From Metabacillus idriensis (lineage in GTDB: Bacteria; Bacillota; Bacilli; Bacillales; Bacillaceae): a stretch of DNA of 64,000 nt. This document shows positions 18,569 to 27,066 of this stretch, in pieces (within the stretch, counting starts at the first letter, position 1; every line of letters starts with the position of its first letter). Location of the stretch: NCBI RefSeq assembly GCF_009674765.1, contig NZ_WKKF01000010.1, positions 1 through 64,000 of the forward strand, read 5' to 3'. The position numbers and the translations under genes are program-made. The notes beneath the pieces are model-generated. The model worked only from the letters and a program-made list of their open reading frames with translations, made no database searches and was not told the origin of the DNA.

Positions 18569-20056
18569 ATGAGTCAAGCTACATTGAAAGTTGGAGAAAA
18601 GCTGGAGAAATTTCTGCAGGGAAAGAAAAAGCTGTTTATTAACGGGGAATTTGTAGAGAGTGTATCTAAAAAGACGTTCAACACTCCTAACCCCGCTACA
18701 GGCGAAACACTTGCAGCCGTTTATGAAGGGGACAAGGCTGATATCGATCTTGCTGTTAAAGCTGCAAGAAAAGCGTTTGACGCGGGCCCATGGTCTAAAA
18801 TGAGCGCTGCTGAACGAAGCAGACTGATGTACAAGCTTGCTGATTTAATGGAAGCTAATAAAGAAGAGCTGGCTCAGCTTGAAACGCTTGATAACGGAAA
18901 GCCAATTAATGAAACAAAAAATTCCGATGTTCCGCTCGCGATTGAACATATGAGATATTATGCAGGCTGGTCAACCAAAATTGTCGGACAAACCATTCCG
19001 GTAAGCGGGCAATTTTTCAATTACACAAGACATGAAGCTCTTGGTGTAGTCGGACAGATTATTCCTTGGAACTTCCCTCTTCTAATGGCGATGTGGAAAT
19101 TGGGCGCTGCACTTGCAACAGGATGTACAGTTGTATTAAAGCCGGCAGAGCAAACGCCTCTTTCAGCTTTATATTTAGCTGAGCTGATTGCAGAAGCTGG
19201 ATTCCCTGAAGGAGTTGTCAACATCGTTCCTGGCTTCGGAGAAACAGCTGGAGACGCGCTTGTCATGCATCCTGAAGTAGATAAAATTGCTTTCACAGGT
19301 TCTACGCCTGTCGGCAAAATGATCATGGAAAAAGCATCAAAAACACTTAAGCGCGTAACACTTGAGCTTGGCGGCAAGTCGCCGAACATCATTCTTCCAG
19401 ATGCTGATCTCTCTGCTGCAGTACCTGGTGCTCTTACTGGGGTAATGTTTAACCAAGGCCAGGTTTGCTGTGCAGGTTCACGCGTTTTTATCCAAAAGAA
19501 GCACTATGATAATGTTGTGTCAGACATGGTCTCCCATGCGAAAAATATCCGCCAGGGTGCAGGCATTGAGCCGGAAACTCAAATCGGGCCTCTTGTTTCA
19601 GATGAACAGCAAAACCGCGTGCTGAATTACATTCAAAAAGGTGTAGAAGAAGGCGCTGAAATCTTAACTGGCGGCGGCTCTCCATCAGAAAATGGATATT
19701 TCGTCTCGCCTACCATCTTTGCAGCTGTTAAAGATGAAATGACCATCGCAAGAGAAGAAATTTTCGGACCGGTTATTGCTGCTATGCCGTATGACGATCT
19801 GGATGAAGTGATTAACCGCGCCAACCAAAGTGAGTTTGGACTTGCAGCAGGATTATGGACAAGGGACATTGCTAATGCCCATTACGTAGCAAGTAAACTA
19901 AAAGCGGGAACGGTCTGGGTCAACTGCTACAATGCATTTGATGCTGCCTCGCCGTTCGGCGGCTACAAGCAATCCGGACTGGGACGCGAAATGGGATCCT
20001 ATGCATTGTCTAATTACACTGAAGTAAAGAGTGTTTGGATTAACCTTCAGCGGTAA
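18569..20056 (+). CDS. dhaS: Aldehyde dehydrogenase DhaS
   Basis: A 495-aa NAD(P)+-dependent aldehyde dehydrogenase, same length as B. subtilis DhaS. It has PWNFPLLMA, the cofactor segment FTGSTPVGK, the general base Glu in LELGGKSPN (about 265) and the nucleophilic Cys in GQVCCAGSR (about 300), with EEIFGPV and SPFGGYKQSGLGRE toward the end. It oxidises aldehydes to acids in the cytoplasm; physiological substrate not known. The ATG follows AGGAGG by 10 nt. A perfect cre box lies upstream. A repeat family 1 copy starts right after the stop codon. Confidence 0.93.
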   Translation: MSQATLKVGEKLEKFLQGKKKLFINGEFVESVSKKTFNTPNPATGETLAAVYEGDKADIDLAVKAARKAFDAGPWSKMSAAERSRLMYKLADLMEANKEELAQLETLDNGKPINETKNSDVPLAIEHMRYYAGWSTKIVGQTIPVSGQFFNYTRHEALGVVGQIIPWNFPLLMAMWKLGAALATGCTVVLKPAEQTPLSALYLAELIAEAGFPEGVVNIVPGFGETAGDALVMHPEVDKIAFTGSTPVGKMIMEKASKTLKRVTLELGGKSPNIILPDADLSAAVPGALTGVMFNQGQVCCAGSRVFIQKKHYDNVVSDMVSHAKNIRQGAGIEPETQIGPLVSDEQQNRVLNYIQKGVEEGAEILTGGGSPSENGYFVSPTIFAAVKDEMTIAREEIFGPVIAAMPYDDLDEVINRANQSEFGLAAGLWTRDIANAHYVASKLKAGTVWVNCYNAFDAASPFGGYKQSGLGREMGSYALSNYTEVKSVWINLQR

Positions 20057-20061
20057 AAAGA

Positions 20062-20187
20062 AAAGCGGAACCGACCGTTTAGCTCCGACAGACAGATAAG
20101 GATCATCCAGTGAAGGCGCTTTTTGCCTTTGCTTGATGATCCGTTCTGGCCGGGGAGTTGGGAGGTGGAGCTGGACAATGAAATGTG
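20062..20187. repeat. Dispersed repeat family 1, full single copy
   Basis: It matches the units at 37-281: GCGGAACC, CAGACAGATAAG, a hairpin of GGATCATCCAG and CTTGATGATCC around AAGGCGCTTTTTGCCTT, then GTTCTGGCCGGGG and GGAGCTGG. Stem bases differ from those in the first cluster but still pair. It directly follows the dhaS stop. Confidence 0.85.
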
Positions 20188-20206
20188 GAACCGCCTGTAT
20201 CACATG

Positions 20207-20244
20207 CAAAAAAAGCCATCTGAACTTTTTCAGATGGCTTTTTT
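20207..20244. terminator. Bidirectional terminator, dhaS and the DUF6501-type gene
   Basis: GCCATCTGAA and TTCAGATGGC stem flanked by an A run and a T run, between convergent genes. Confidence 0.9.
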
Positions 20245-20249
20245 ATCGG

Positions 20250-20453
20250 TTATTTCTCTTCAAAATAATCCTTGTAGAAACCGCTCACTTTGCCGTTGTT
20301 ATCAATGACAAAGTAAAATTCTTCTGTTTCGTTTTTAACTTCATATGTATTTCCCGCTGTTAAAACACGATTTACCATGTATTTTTCTGCATTTGTATGT
20401 TTGCATGTTACCACTTTAATGGTCTCTTTGTTCAGCCAATCTTGATGAATCAT
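20250..20453 (-). CDS. DUF6501-type small protein
   Basis: A 67-aa protein with HTNAEKYMVNRVLTAG and NETEEFYFVIDNNGKV, the pattern of a small conserved Bacillus family that I recall as DUF6501. One cysteine, no membrane segment. Function unknown. The ATG follows AAGGAG by 9 nt. It diverges from sqhC; the 52-bp array B fills the space between them. Confidence 0.8.
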   Translation of the reverse strand: MIHQDWLNKETIKVVTCKHTNAEKYMVNRVLTAGNTYEVKNETEEFYFVIDNNGKVSGFYKDYFEEK

Positions 20454-20526
20454 TTCAGCATTCTCCTTTGTGCATTTTGACCTTATTATACTATATAAAC
20501 CATGAGCAGAACACCTTAACTGTGGG

Positions 20527-20838
20527 GTTTAGCGCACTTCCTGCTGAGCTGTATTCTCAGTTCGTGCTGTAAACGCCGGTTTAGCGCACTTTCTGAAGAG
20601 CCACACTTGCATTTTGTGCTGAAAACTCGGGTTTAGCGCACTTCCTAAAGATCGCCACTTGCACCTTGTGCTGTAAACTTGGGTTTAGCGCACTTTCTGA
20701 AGAGCCACACTTGCATTTTGTGCTGTAAACTTAGGTTTAGCGCACTTCCTAAAGATCGCCACTTGCACCTTGTGCTGTAAACTCGGGTTTAGCGCACTTC
20801 CTGAAGATCCTCATTTCCACTTTGTGCTGCAAACTCAT
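20527..20838. repeat. Tandem array B, 52-bp units
   Basis: Six units begin at 20527, 20579, 20631, 20683, 20735 and 20787 with GTTTAGCGCAC; the spacing is exactly 52 bp. Each unit ends with GTGCTGTAAAC or a close variant, which pairs with its start as GTTTA..GCAC. Units 2 and 4 are of one type (CTTTCTGAAGAGCC), units 3 and 5 of another (CTTCCTAAAGATCG), so a 104-bp dimer was duplicated. The array lies in the divergent spacer and ends 46 bp before the sqhC start. Confidence 0.95.
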
Positions 20839-20884
20839 AACCTCCTCTTTTCGTGAATAGATTGAAAAAGATGAGGTGAATTCA

Positions 20885-22756
20885 GTGATTTCAATGAACG
20901 ATTTAAACAAGCAAATAAAAAGAATGACAGATGAGCTCAGACAGCTGCAGCAAAATGACGGTTCCTGGCGCTTTTGTTTTGAAGGCGGTCCGATGACTGA
21001 TGCATTTATGATCATCCTTCTTCGTTCTCTGCAGGACGATGATGATGTATTGATAAAAAAACTGACAAATCGGCTGCTGAATCTGCAATCAAATGAAGGC
21101 ACATGGAAGCTTTACGAAGATGAAAAAGAAGGCAATTTAACCGCAACTGTTCAAGCTTATACAGCCCTTCTCTCTACTGGTTTATATAAAAAATCAGACC
21201 CTTTGCTGAATCGGGCAGAATCTTTCATTGTCTCTCAAGGCGGCCTAGCTAATGTTCATTTTATGACAAAGTGGTTCCTGGCAGTAAACGGCCTTTATCC
21301 TTGGCCCAAGTATTTCCGCTTTCCGCTTGCCTATTTGCTGCTGCCAGCTAAATCCCCGATCAGTATGTATCAATTGAGTTCCTACGCCAGAATTCATTTT
21401 ATGCCGATGATTCTGGCGATGAATAAACGATTTATTCACAGCACCAATCATTCGATAAATCTTTCGCATTTACACGTTTCAAAACCGCGGTCCATTGATT
21501 GGCTGTCGTTTTCAGACAGCCATCGCACAAAGCACATCTTCACTGAAACACTTCGGTCGTTTGCCGGCTTCCCAGCTTATGTGCACAGAGCAGGAGAGAA
21601 CGCTGCTGAAAAATACATGCTTAAGAGGATTGAGGCAGACGGAACGCTTTTCAGCTATGCAAGTGCCACTTTCTTTATGATTTATGCCCTGCTCTCTCTT
21701 GGGTATAAGGAAAACTCCGCTCAAATTAAGCAGGCAGTTGCAGGACTTAAATCGATAATCTATCAAGATGACAACTTGATAACAGTTGAGAATTCAACCT
21801 CCACTGTTTGGGATACCGCCTTGCTCTGCTATAGCCTGCAAAAAGCGGGTATCCCCTATCATGATTCTATGATTATAAACGCTTCTTCCTTTTTGCTTTC
21901 ACGCCAGCATGTAAAAAAGGCGGATTGGCGCATTCATAACCCTTCTGCCTCTCCAGGGGGATGGGGGTTTTCAAACATCAATACCAATCATCCCGACAAT
22001 GATGACACAGCCGCAGTTCTCCGTGCCCTTACTCAGCTTTCCGCTTTAGATCCCGTCTATTTTGAGGCGTGGAATAAAGGTTCATCCTGGCTTTTATCGA
22101 TGCAAAATCGAGACGGGGGTTTTGGTGCATTTGAGAAAAATGTCAACAATCCTATTTTTGCATCCATCCCGCTTGAAAATGCCAAAGACGCAGCTATAGA
22201 TCCCTCTACAGCTGATTTAACTGGCCGTGTTCTTGAATACTTCGGAAATTTTGCAGGTTTAACAAAAGAACATCCTTCGATTCAGGCAGCGGTGGCCTGG
22301 CTTTTGCATCAGCAAGAACAAAACGGTTCATGGTATGGCAGATGGGGTGTTTGTTATATTTATGGAACTTGGGCTGCGATTACCGGGCTAAAAGCAGCCG
22401 GACTATCAAACTCTCACCCAGCTATTGTAAAAGCAGTGAAATGGCTGGTGAGGATCCAGAAGGAAGATGGCGGATTTGGAGAATCATGCAGAAGCTCTGA
22501 AGTAAAAACCTACATGCCGCTCGAATTCAGTACTCCCTCACAAACAGCCTGGGCGCTTGATGCGCTATTATGTGTGATGGATAAAAAGGACACAGCGATA
22601 CAAAGAGGTGTAAAACGCCTAATGAAGCCTTTCGATGAAAAAAGCTCCGCATATCCTACCGGCATCGGACTGCCGAAGCAATTTTATATTCATTATCACA
22701 GCTACAATAAGATTTTCCCGCTGCTTGCTTTGAGTCACTATAGGAATCTCCATTAA
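20885..22756 (+). CDS. sqhC: Squalene-hopene / sporulenol cyclase
   Basis: A 623-aa class II triterpene cyclase that cyclises squalene or tetraprenyl curcumene, bound to the membrane surface. The acid motif DNDD (DXDD, in HPDNDDTAAVLRAL, about residue 375) protonates the substrate. QW repeats are seen at QQNDGSW, QNRDGGFGAF, QQEQNGSWYGRWG and QKEDGGFGES. Length is close to that of B. subtilis SqhC (about 630). Candidate starts are GTG 20885, 6 nt after GAGGTG, and ATG 20894; an earlier GTG is too close to the site. The promoter must lie in or next to array B. In B. subtilis the product is a spore terpenoid. Confidence 0.93.
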   Translation: MISMNDLNKQIKRMTDELRQLQQNDGSWRFCFEGGPMTDAFMIILLRSLQDDDDVLIKKLTNRLLNLQSNEGTWKLYEDEKEGNLTATVQAYTALLSTGLYKKSDPLLNRAESFIVSQGGLANVHFMTKWFLAVNGLYPWPKYFRFPLAYLLLPAKSPISMYQLSSYARIHFMPMILAMNKRFIHSTNHSINLSHLHVSKPRSIDWLSFSDSHRTKHIFTETLRSFAGFPAYVHRAGENAAEKYMLKRIEADGTLFSYASATFFMIYALLSLGYKENSAQIKQAVAGLKSIIYQDDNLITVENSTSTVWDTALLCYSLQKAGIPYHDSMIINASSFLLSRQHVKKADWRIHNPSASPGGWGFSNINTNHPDNDDTAAVLRALTQLSALDPVYFEAWNKGSSWLLSMQNRDGGFGAFEKNVNNPIFASIPLENAKDAAIDPSTADLTGRVLEYFGNFAGLTKEHPSIQAAVAWLLHQQEQNGSWYGRWGVCYIYGTWAAITGLKAAGLSNSHPAIVKAVKWLVRIQKEDGGFGESCRSSEVKTYMPLEFSTPSQTAWALDALLCVMDKKDTAIQRGVKRLMKPFDEKSSAYPTGIGLPKQFYIHYHSYNKIFPLLALSHYRNLH

Positions 22757-22786
22757 GCAGGACTTTGTTAAAAAACAAAGTCCTGC
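22757..22786 (+). terminator. Strong hairpin after sqhC
   Basis: GCAGGACTTTGTT and AACAAAGTCCTGC form a perfect 13-bp stem directly after the stop codon. No T run follows, so it may act with, or instead of, a classical terminator. Confidence 0.6.
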
Positions 22787-23028
22787 AGCATAGTGTTACT
22801 TTCCTTTTTCATTCTACCAAAGCAATTTGTAGATCGAACAAATAGTAGAGAATTCATTCATTTCTCTACTTTGCAGCTCGTATTTTACAAAATAATCCAT
22901 ACAAGTAGTTCCTCCAATTTCAGAAATTAACCCTCACCATGCGGGCACGTGTAAAATTCTCCGAAGCTCCCCCATCAGCCCCCTGATCTTGAATTTCCTC
23001 AAAAGAACAGGGGAAAATTTATAAAAAC
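22787..23028. other. Intergenic spacer between convergent genes
   Basis: Apart from a possible 28-aa minus-strand frame (22814-22900) nothing gene-like is seen. The frame overlaps an inverted repeat GTAGAGAA/TTCTCTAC. Confidence 0.5.
22814..22900 (-). CDS. Possible 28-aa micro-protein
   Basis: A short frame beginning MDYFVKYELQSREMNEF, with GGAGG 10 nt before its ATG and a TAG stop. No family recognised. Many micro-proteins in Bacillus look like this, but chance is not excluded. Confidence 0.3.
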   Translation of the reverse strand: MDYFVKYELQSREMNEFSTICSIYKLLW

Positions 23029-23057
23029 AAAAAAAGGACAAATTACTGTCCTTTTTG
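23029..23057 (-). terminator. Terminator downstream of the DUF2935 gene
   Basis: AAAAAGGACA and TGTCCTTTTTG stem with a T run on the minus strand; it is about 95 bp beyond the stop codon at 23152. Confidence 0.75.
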
Positions 23058-23151
23058 AAAAAAGTTCAATAAAGCCACCCAATTAGTTATTTAAAGTATA
23101 AATCGATTCTGCCATCGTCTGAACTTAAATAAGTAAATGCCTTTTCAAGGC

Positions 23152-23949
23152 CTATTCCAGACTAGCTTCAAATAAATCAATGATCTCAAGAAACCTCTCA
23201 GCTTCTCTAAAAGTATGATCTGCTAAAAGGGGATGAATATTGCTCTTAATACGACATGCTTCTATTAACTCCCTTGCTGTTTTCTTAAAATCTCTTAACG
23301 AGGCTACCGATACTCTATTTTGATTTAAGAATTGGCTTAGTAATGGCTTAGTTTCTGATTGTGGCCGCATAGATTCCAAATCAACAGCCTGAAAAACCAA
23401 TTGATCAAAATCATGACTAAATTCTTTCGCCTGCTCTACTAACTTTCGTTCCGAGGGATCTAAAAGATGTCCGATAAACTTAGCATGATCAGCCATGATT
23501 TTAAGAAAGAATACATTTTCTTCAATAATAGCTTCAGGTTTTGGGGCTAGTATACCTTCATTAAGCTCTTTTAATCGATTTGCAAAGTAAGCTGCTTCTC
23601 TGCTAATGTGATCAACCAGTAACGGGAAATTATTAGAACGAATTTCGCAGCGTAATGTTAAACCTAACACTTTTCTTTTGTATTGCCATATAGAAGCAGC
23701 TGCTTGATAAACCTCACTATTAAAGGCCTGTATTTGGCGTAAATCTGAGTTTACCGTGAATCTGCTCAGCTTTTCCTCTATTCTTTCAAAAATAGTGATA
23801 AATTGCTGTGCTTCAGCAATCAATTGTTTTTGTTCATGTGTAAACCCTAAACTTAAAAATAAGGCGTGCTCTTTCATAATTCTTGACCAAAATTTTATTT
23901 CATCCAGCGACCTTGCAACTATTGAGCTAACCAGAAAAATCCCCCCCAT
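23152..23949 (-). CDS. DUF2935-type two-domain protein
   Basis: A 265-aa all-helical protein with two similar halves. Half 1 has EIKFWSRIMKEHALFLSLG and later HISREAAYF; half 2 has NVFFLKIMADHAKFIGHL and later HTFREAERF. The repeated I-M-x-x-H-A and H-x-x-R-E-A sites would bind metal in a ferritin-like or four-helix bundle, as proposed for DUF2935 proteins of Bacillus. Biological role unknown. The ATG follows CAGGAG. It diverges from the unknown gene at 24238, so the two may share a control region. Confidence 0.82.
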   Translation of the reverse strand: MGGIFLVSSIVARSLDEIKFWSRIMKEHALFLSLGFTHEQKQLIAEAQQFITIFERIEEKLSRFTVNSDLRQIQAFNSEVYQAAASIWQYKRKVLGLTLRCEIRSNNFPLLVDHISREAAYFANRLKELNEGILAPKPEAIIEENVFFLKIMADHAKFIGHLLDPSERKLVEQAKEFSHDFDQLVFQAVDLESMRPQSETKPLLSQFLNQNRVSVASLRDFKKTARELIEACRIKSNIHPLLADHTFREAERFLEIIDLFEASLE

Positions 23950-24237
23950 TTACTTACTCCTGTCTAAATATATATTTGTGTTGTCGTCCATATTCTTACT
24001 AATTCTAATTAGATGTGTGAGTAAGCAAATCCGGTCAATAAAAAGGCTCTTTCTATAAGGGATTTTCTTCTGCAAAACTGCCTCTTCCGTTAAATAAAAG
24101 CCTTACCTCCTTATTCAGGATTCCGGTTAAATTAAGAAGGTCTTGCTGATGCCAGGTAATACATTTACATGAATTTCGAACCTTAATCATAATATGGGGA
24201 TGGGGGTTCCAATTTTCTTAAAAAAGGAGATGTTTAT

Positions 24238-24720
24238 ATGCAGCCTTACTATTTTTACAGAGATAACAACTGGGGACATATATTAAATTTGTTACGCCAA
24301 AGTTTATATGCTGAAGAAATGGTATGTGCTATGAGCTCAGAACTTTTCCATATACCTAAAACCAAAGATTTAAAAGGGAATCGTGAGATGCATAATCATC
24401 TAGTGCCTGCTTCCTATCACCGCGTTACAGCAGTAGGTTCATCCCAGAGACTAGTAAATGGCGAGCAACAGCAATCCATTGTAGAAACACTGGCGGCTTG
24501 TATAAAAAATGCTGAAAATCAAGATAAATATGTACGTGAAGGATTAAGAACGATGGAGGAAAATGCAAGTCCTGAGTTTAAACCATTCATTAAAATTATT
24601 ATTAAGTGGCAAGAACAAGCAGAATCCTATTTAAATCAAGCAAAAGAATCTTTGGGAACTATGGGAGTTCCGATTCCTGCTGGAAGTGAACAGCAGAGTG
24701 GAGAGTACAATTTATATTAG
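24238..24720 (+). CDS. Unknown soluble protein, Tyr/Trp-rich start
   Basis: A 160-aa protein that begins MQPYYFYRDNNWGHIL and is helical after residue 75 (ETLAACIKNAENQDKYV, FKPFIKIIIKWQEQ). I do not recognise the family; the helical C-terminal part with Glu-containing helices could be ferritin-like, or the protein could be a spore coat component, but neither is shown. ATG after AAAAAAGGAG. It diverges from the DUF2935 gene. Confidence 0.7.
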   Translation: MQPYYFYRDNNWGHILNLLRQSLYAEEMVCAMSSELFHIPKTKDLKGNREMHNHLVPASYHRVTAVGSSQRLVNGEQQQSIVETLAACIKNAENQDKYVREGLRTMEENASPEFKPFIKIIIKWQEQAESYLNQAKESLGTMGVPIPAGSEQQSGEYNLY

Positions 24721-24729
24721 TATATTATA

Positions 24730-24762
24730 AGGTTGGTTCTAGCAGCCAACCTCTATTTGTTT
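24730..24762 (+). terminator. Terminator of the unknown gene
   Basis: AGGTTGG and CCAACCT stem, then TCTATTTGTTTT. Confidence 0.7.
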
Positions 24763-24951
24763 TAATATTTCTGATTATGCTAATTTGCCCCATATATTCA
24801 AGTGAAACTTTTCACAATTTTCACGATGATCCAATTTCATTAAAAATGTTCTGGTCCTTTAACTGAAAGAAAGAAAATCAATTCCTCCAAGGTCCTGCCC
24901 CAGACTAACTCTTCTTTTCTTATAAACATAAATAGCTAAGACTTATTCATG
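24763..24951. other. Spacer without recognised gene
   Basis: AT-rich sequence between two convergent terminators; no supported frame or repeat. Confidence 0.5.
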
Positions 24952-24989
24952 TAAAAAAGCACACCATTTAGTCTGTACAATGGTGTGCA
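24952..24989 (-). terminator. Terminator of the Eis-like gene
   Basis: GCACACCATT and AATGGTGTGC stem, then TTTTTTAC on the minus strand, 65 bp past the stop. Confidence 0.75.
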
Positions 24990-25053
24990 AAATAATATGT
25001 GTCTTACCATTTGCACTTCTGAAAGAAGCTAGCATGTCGCAGCTCTTTCTTCA

Positions 25054-26211
25054 TTAAAAGAAGTCGTAAAAAAATGCTTTTCTTGCCGGAATCAATGCTT
25101 CCATTCTGTTTACAGCTTCTTCCTCACCTTCAATATGGCCGATTTCATATAATTCAGCAGGCCGTTTATAGCCAAACAAAGCGGCTGACAGAGTATTAAT
25201 ATCAAGCGACAGTCCGTCAGCTTCTGAACCGCTAAGTTTGAAGACTTCTTTGTTCTTCATTTTGAATGTTCCATTATTCCAAGGAGCATGCTGATCTTTT
25301 AAATGAATGACCAGTTCTGAATCTTCCACCGGCCACTCGAATTCATAATCCTTCAAAAAGCTTTCCGCATCAACGATTCGCACCATAAAATAAGGTTTCA
25401 CTTCCGCTTTAATTCTTGGTTCATTCAGTGAAAAGAATAATGGGTCGATCTCGTATGTAGAAATCTCAAGTTCTTTAATCATAGAGTCATGCTGGCAGAT
25501 GAAATTCCACAAGCCGATTCTTGCTTCAGATGTTAAAGGAACAAACTCTTCAACTGTCATTTTGGCATTTTTCACTTCATAGAGCATATAGCCCTTTGCT
25601 TCTCCTGCCTCGTTATAATAAACAGCTGCAGTCCGGTCATCGAAAATGGACTCTTTCCACCAGGACATTTCACGGACGAGCATGCCTGAGAATCGCATGG
25701 CAAATTCATCATATATTTCTCTGATTTCAGAAGAATGAGTTTCCTTTTGAGAGCGTATAATTTTTCCTGGCACTTGCTTTTTCATGACTAGATCCTCTGA
25801 TTTTAAAGAAGCTTTGAGACTGCTGCTGAACAGCTCCCAGCCATACTTCCGGTAAAATGGCACAGAGAATGGGTGAAGCATGGAAACACTGAAGCTCTCT
25901 TTTCTCATGTATTCAAGGAGAAAAGTAATCATTTCTTTCACATACCCGCTTCGTCGGTACTCAGGATAAGTGGCCACACCCGCTATACCGCCCATTTTCC
26001 ATTTCGTTTCACCAAGGTATACTTCAAGCGGCAGAAGGTGAAGCTTAGCAGCAAGCTCCTCCCCTTCAAGGATCCCGAATAACTGATGATGCTTTTCCAT
26101 CCTCTGCAGTCTATTTTCAATCTTTTCTTCAGGTACTTTATATTGAAACGCATATTCTGATAGTTTCATTGCTTCGCGATATTGTTCTTTTGTTAGTCTG
26201 ATTACAGTCAT
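25054..26211 (-). CDS. Eis-like GNAT acetyltransferase
   Basis: A 385-aa protein with two GNAT lobes and a C-terminal SCP2-like part, as in the Eis family. The acetyl-CoA site is GIAGVATYPEYRRSGYV (about 75-90), followed by LHPFSVPFYRKYGWE. The chain ends in a free phenylalanine, whose carboxylate is the base in Eis. Such enzymes acetylate amines, including aminoglycosides and lysines; the substrate here is unknown. The ATG follows AAGGGATC. Upstream on the same strand are the SDR and S9 peptidase genes, 70 bp away. Confidence 0.85.
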   Translation of the reverse strand: MTVIRLTKEQYREAMKLSEYAFQYKVPEEKIENRLQRMEKHHQLFGILEGEELAAKLHLLPLEVYLGETKWKMGGIAGVATYPEYRRSGYVKEMITFLLEYMRKESFSVSMLHPFSVPFYRKYGWELFSSSLKASLKSEDLVMKKQVPGKIIRSQKETHSSEIREIYDEFAMRFSGMLVREMSWWKESIFDDRTAAVYYNEAGEAKGYMLYEVKNAKMTVEEFVPLTSEARIGLWNFICQHDSMIKELEISTYEIDPLFFSLNEPRIKAEVKPYFMVRIVDAESFLKDYEFEWPVEDSELVIHLKDQHAPWNNGTFKMKNKEVFKLSGSEADGLSLDINTLSAALFGYKRPAELYEIGHIEGEEEAVNRMEALIPARKAFFYDFF

Positions 26212-26281
26212 ATAGATCCCTTCCCTTTATACCATTCCGCTTTGTTATTTTTATTTAAATCAGCCCGGCAGCTGATTTCAT

Positions 26282-27052
26282 TCAGGACCTTAAAAATCCG
26301 CCCTCAGAATGAATTGTCTGGCCGGTAATCCATTCACCTGCATCACTTGCAAGGAAAGAAACAATCCGGGCAGCATCTTCAGGCTGCCCGATTCGGTTCA
26401 TAGGAAATTTTTTAACAAGCCCTGCTTTTAAGTCATCTGTCATCCACCCTGTATCTGTAGGACCGGGATTCACAGCATTTACCGTGATGCCTTTATAGCC
26501 TATTTCTGCTGCAAGCGTCTTGGTCATATCAGGAATACATGCTTTTGTTGCCGCATATGCAAGCTCACCAGGCATTGGTCCTTGTGATTGGCCGGATGTC
26601 ATATGAATAATTCTTCCTCCCCGGCCCTGCTGAAACCGTTTTGCAAATTCGGCACTTAACATAAGCGGTGCCCTGACATTCACAAAATAATGAAGATCGA
26701 GGTTTTCAGATGTTATCGTTTCGAAATTGTTTTCAGCAGAGTATGCTGCATTATTTATAAGAATGGACGGTTCTCCAAGCTTTTTCTCGACTTGATCAAA
26801 TAAGACGCGGAAAGATTCCGTATTTGTTAAATCCAGCTCCATACTTGATGAGCGCACTCCTAAGGCTGCAAGTTGAGACTCAAGCCTTTCAGCTTCTTCA
26901 TGTTTAGATCCCCAACACTGCTCTGCATCGTAAGGCCGGTAGTAAGTAAAAAATATATCTGTTCCGGCTTCAGCAAGCTCGAGGCAAATGGCTGCTCCAA
27001 TCCCTTTAAGTCTGCTTGCTCCCGTTACGATGGCAATTTTCCTGCTGTTCAT
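26282..27052 (-). CDS. Short-chain dehydrogenase/reductase
   Basis: A 256-aa SDR. The cofactor loop is expanded as TGASRLKGIG rather than TGxxxGIG, the chain has NNAAYSAEN, Ser in MTSGQSQG and YAATK, and closes with GQTIHSEGG. The altered Gly loop resembles that of the enoyl-reductase-like or YwfD-type branches. Substrate unknown. It lies 14 nt downstream of the S9 peptidase gene, so the two are probably cotranscribed. Confidence 0.84.
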   Translation of the reverse strand: MNSRKIAIVTGASRLKGIGAAICLELAEAGTDIFFTYYRPYDAEQCWGSKHEEAERLESQLAALGVRSSSMELDLTNTESFRVLFDQVEKKLGEPSILINNAAYSAENNFETITSENLDLHYFVNVRAPLMLSAEFAKRFQQGRGGRIIHMTSGQSQGPMPGELAYAATKACIPDMTKTLAAEIGYKGITVNAVNPGPTDTGWMTDDLKAGLVKKFPMNRIGQPEDAARIVSFLASDAGEWITGQTIHSEGGFLRS

Positions 27053-27066
27053 CTATTCACCTTCTC

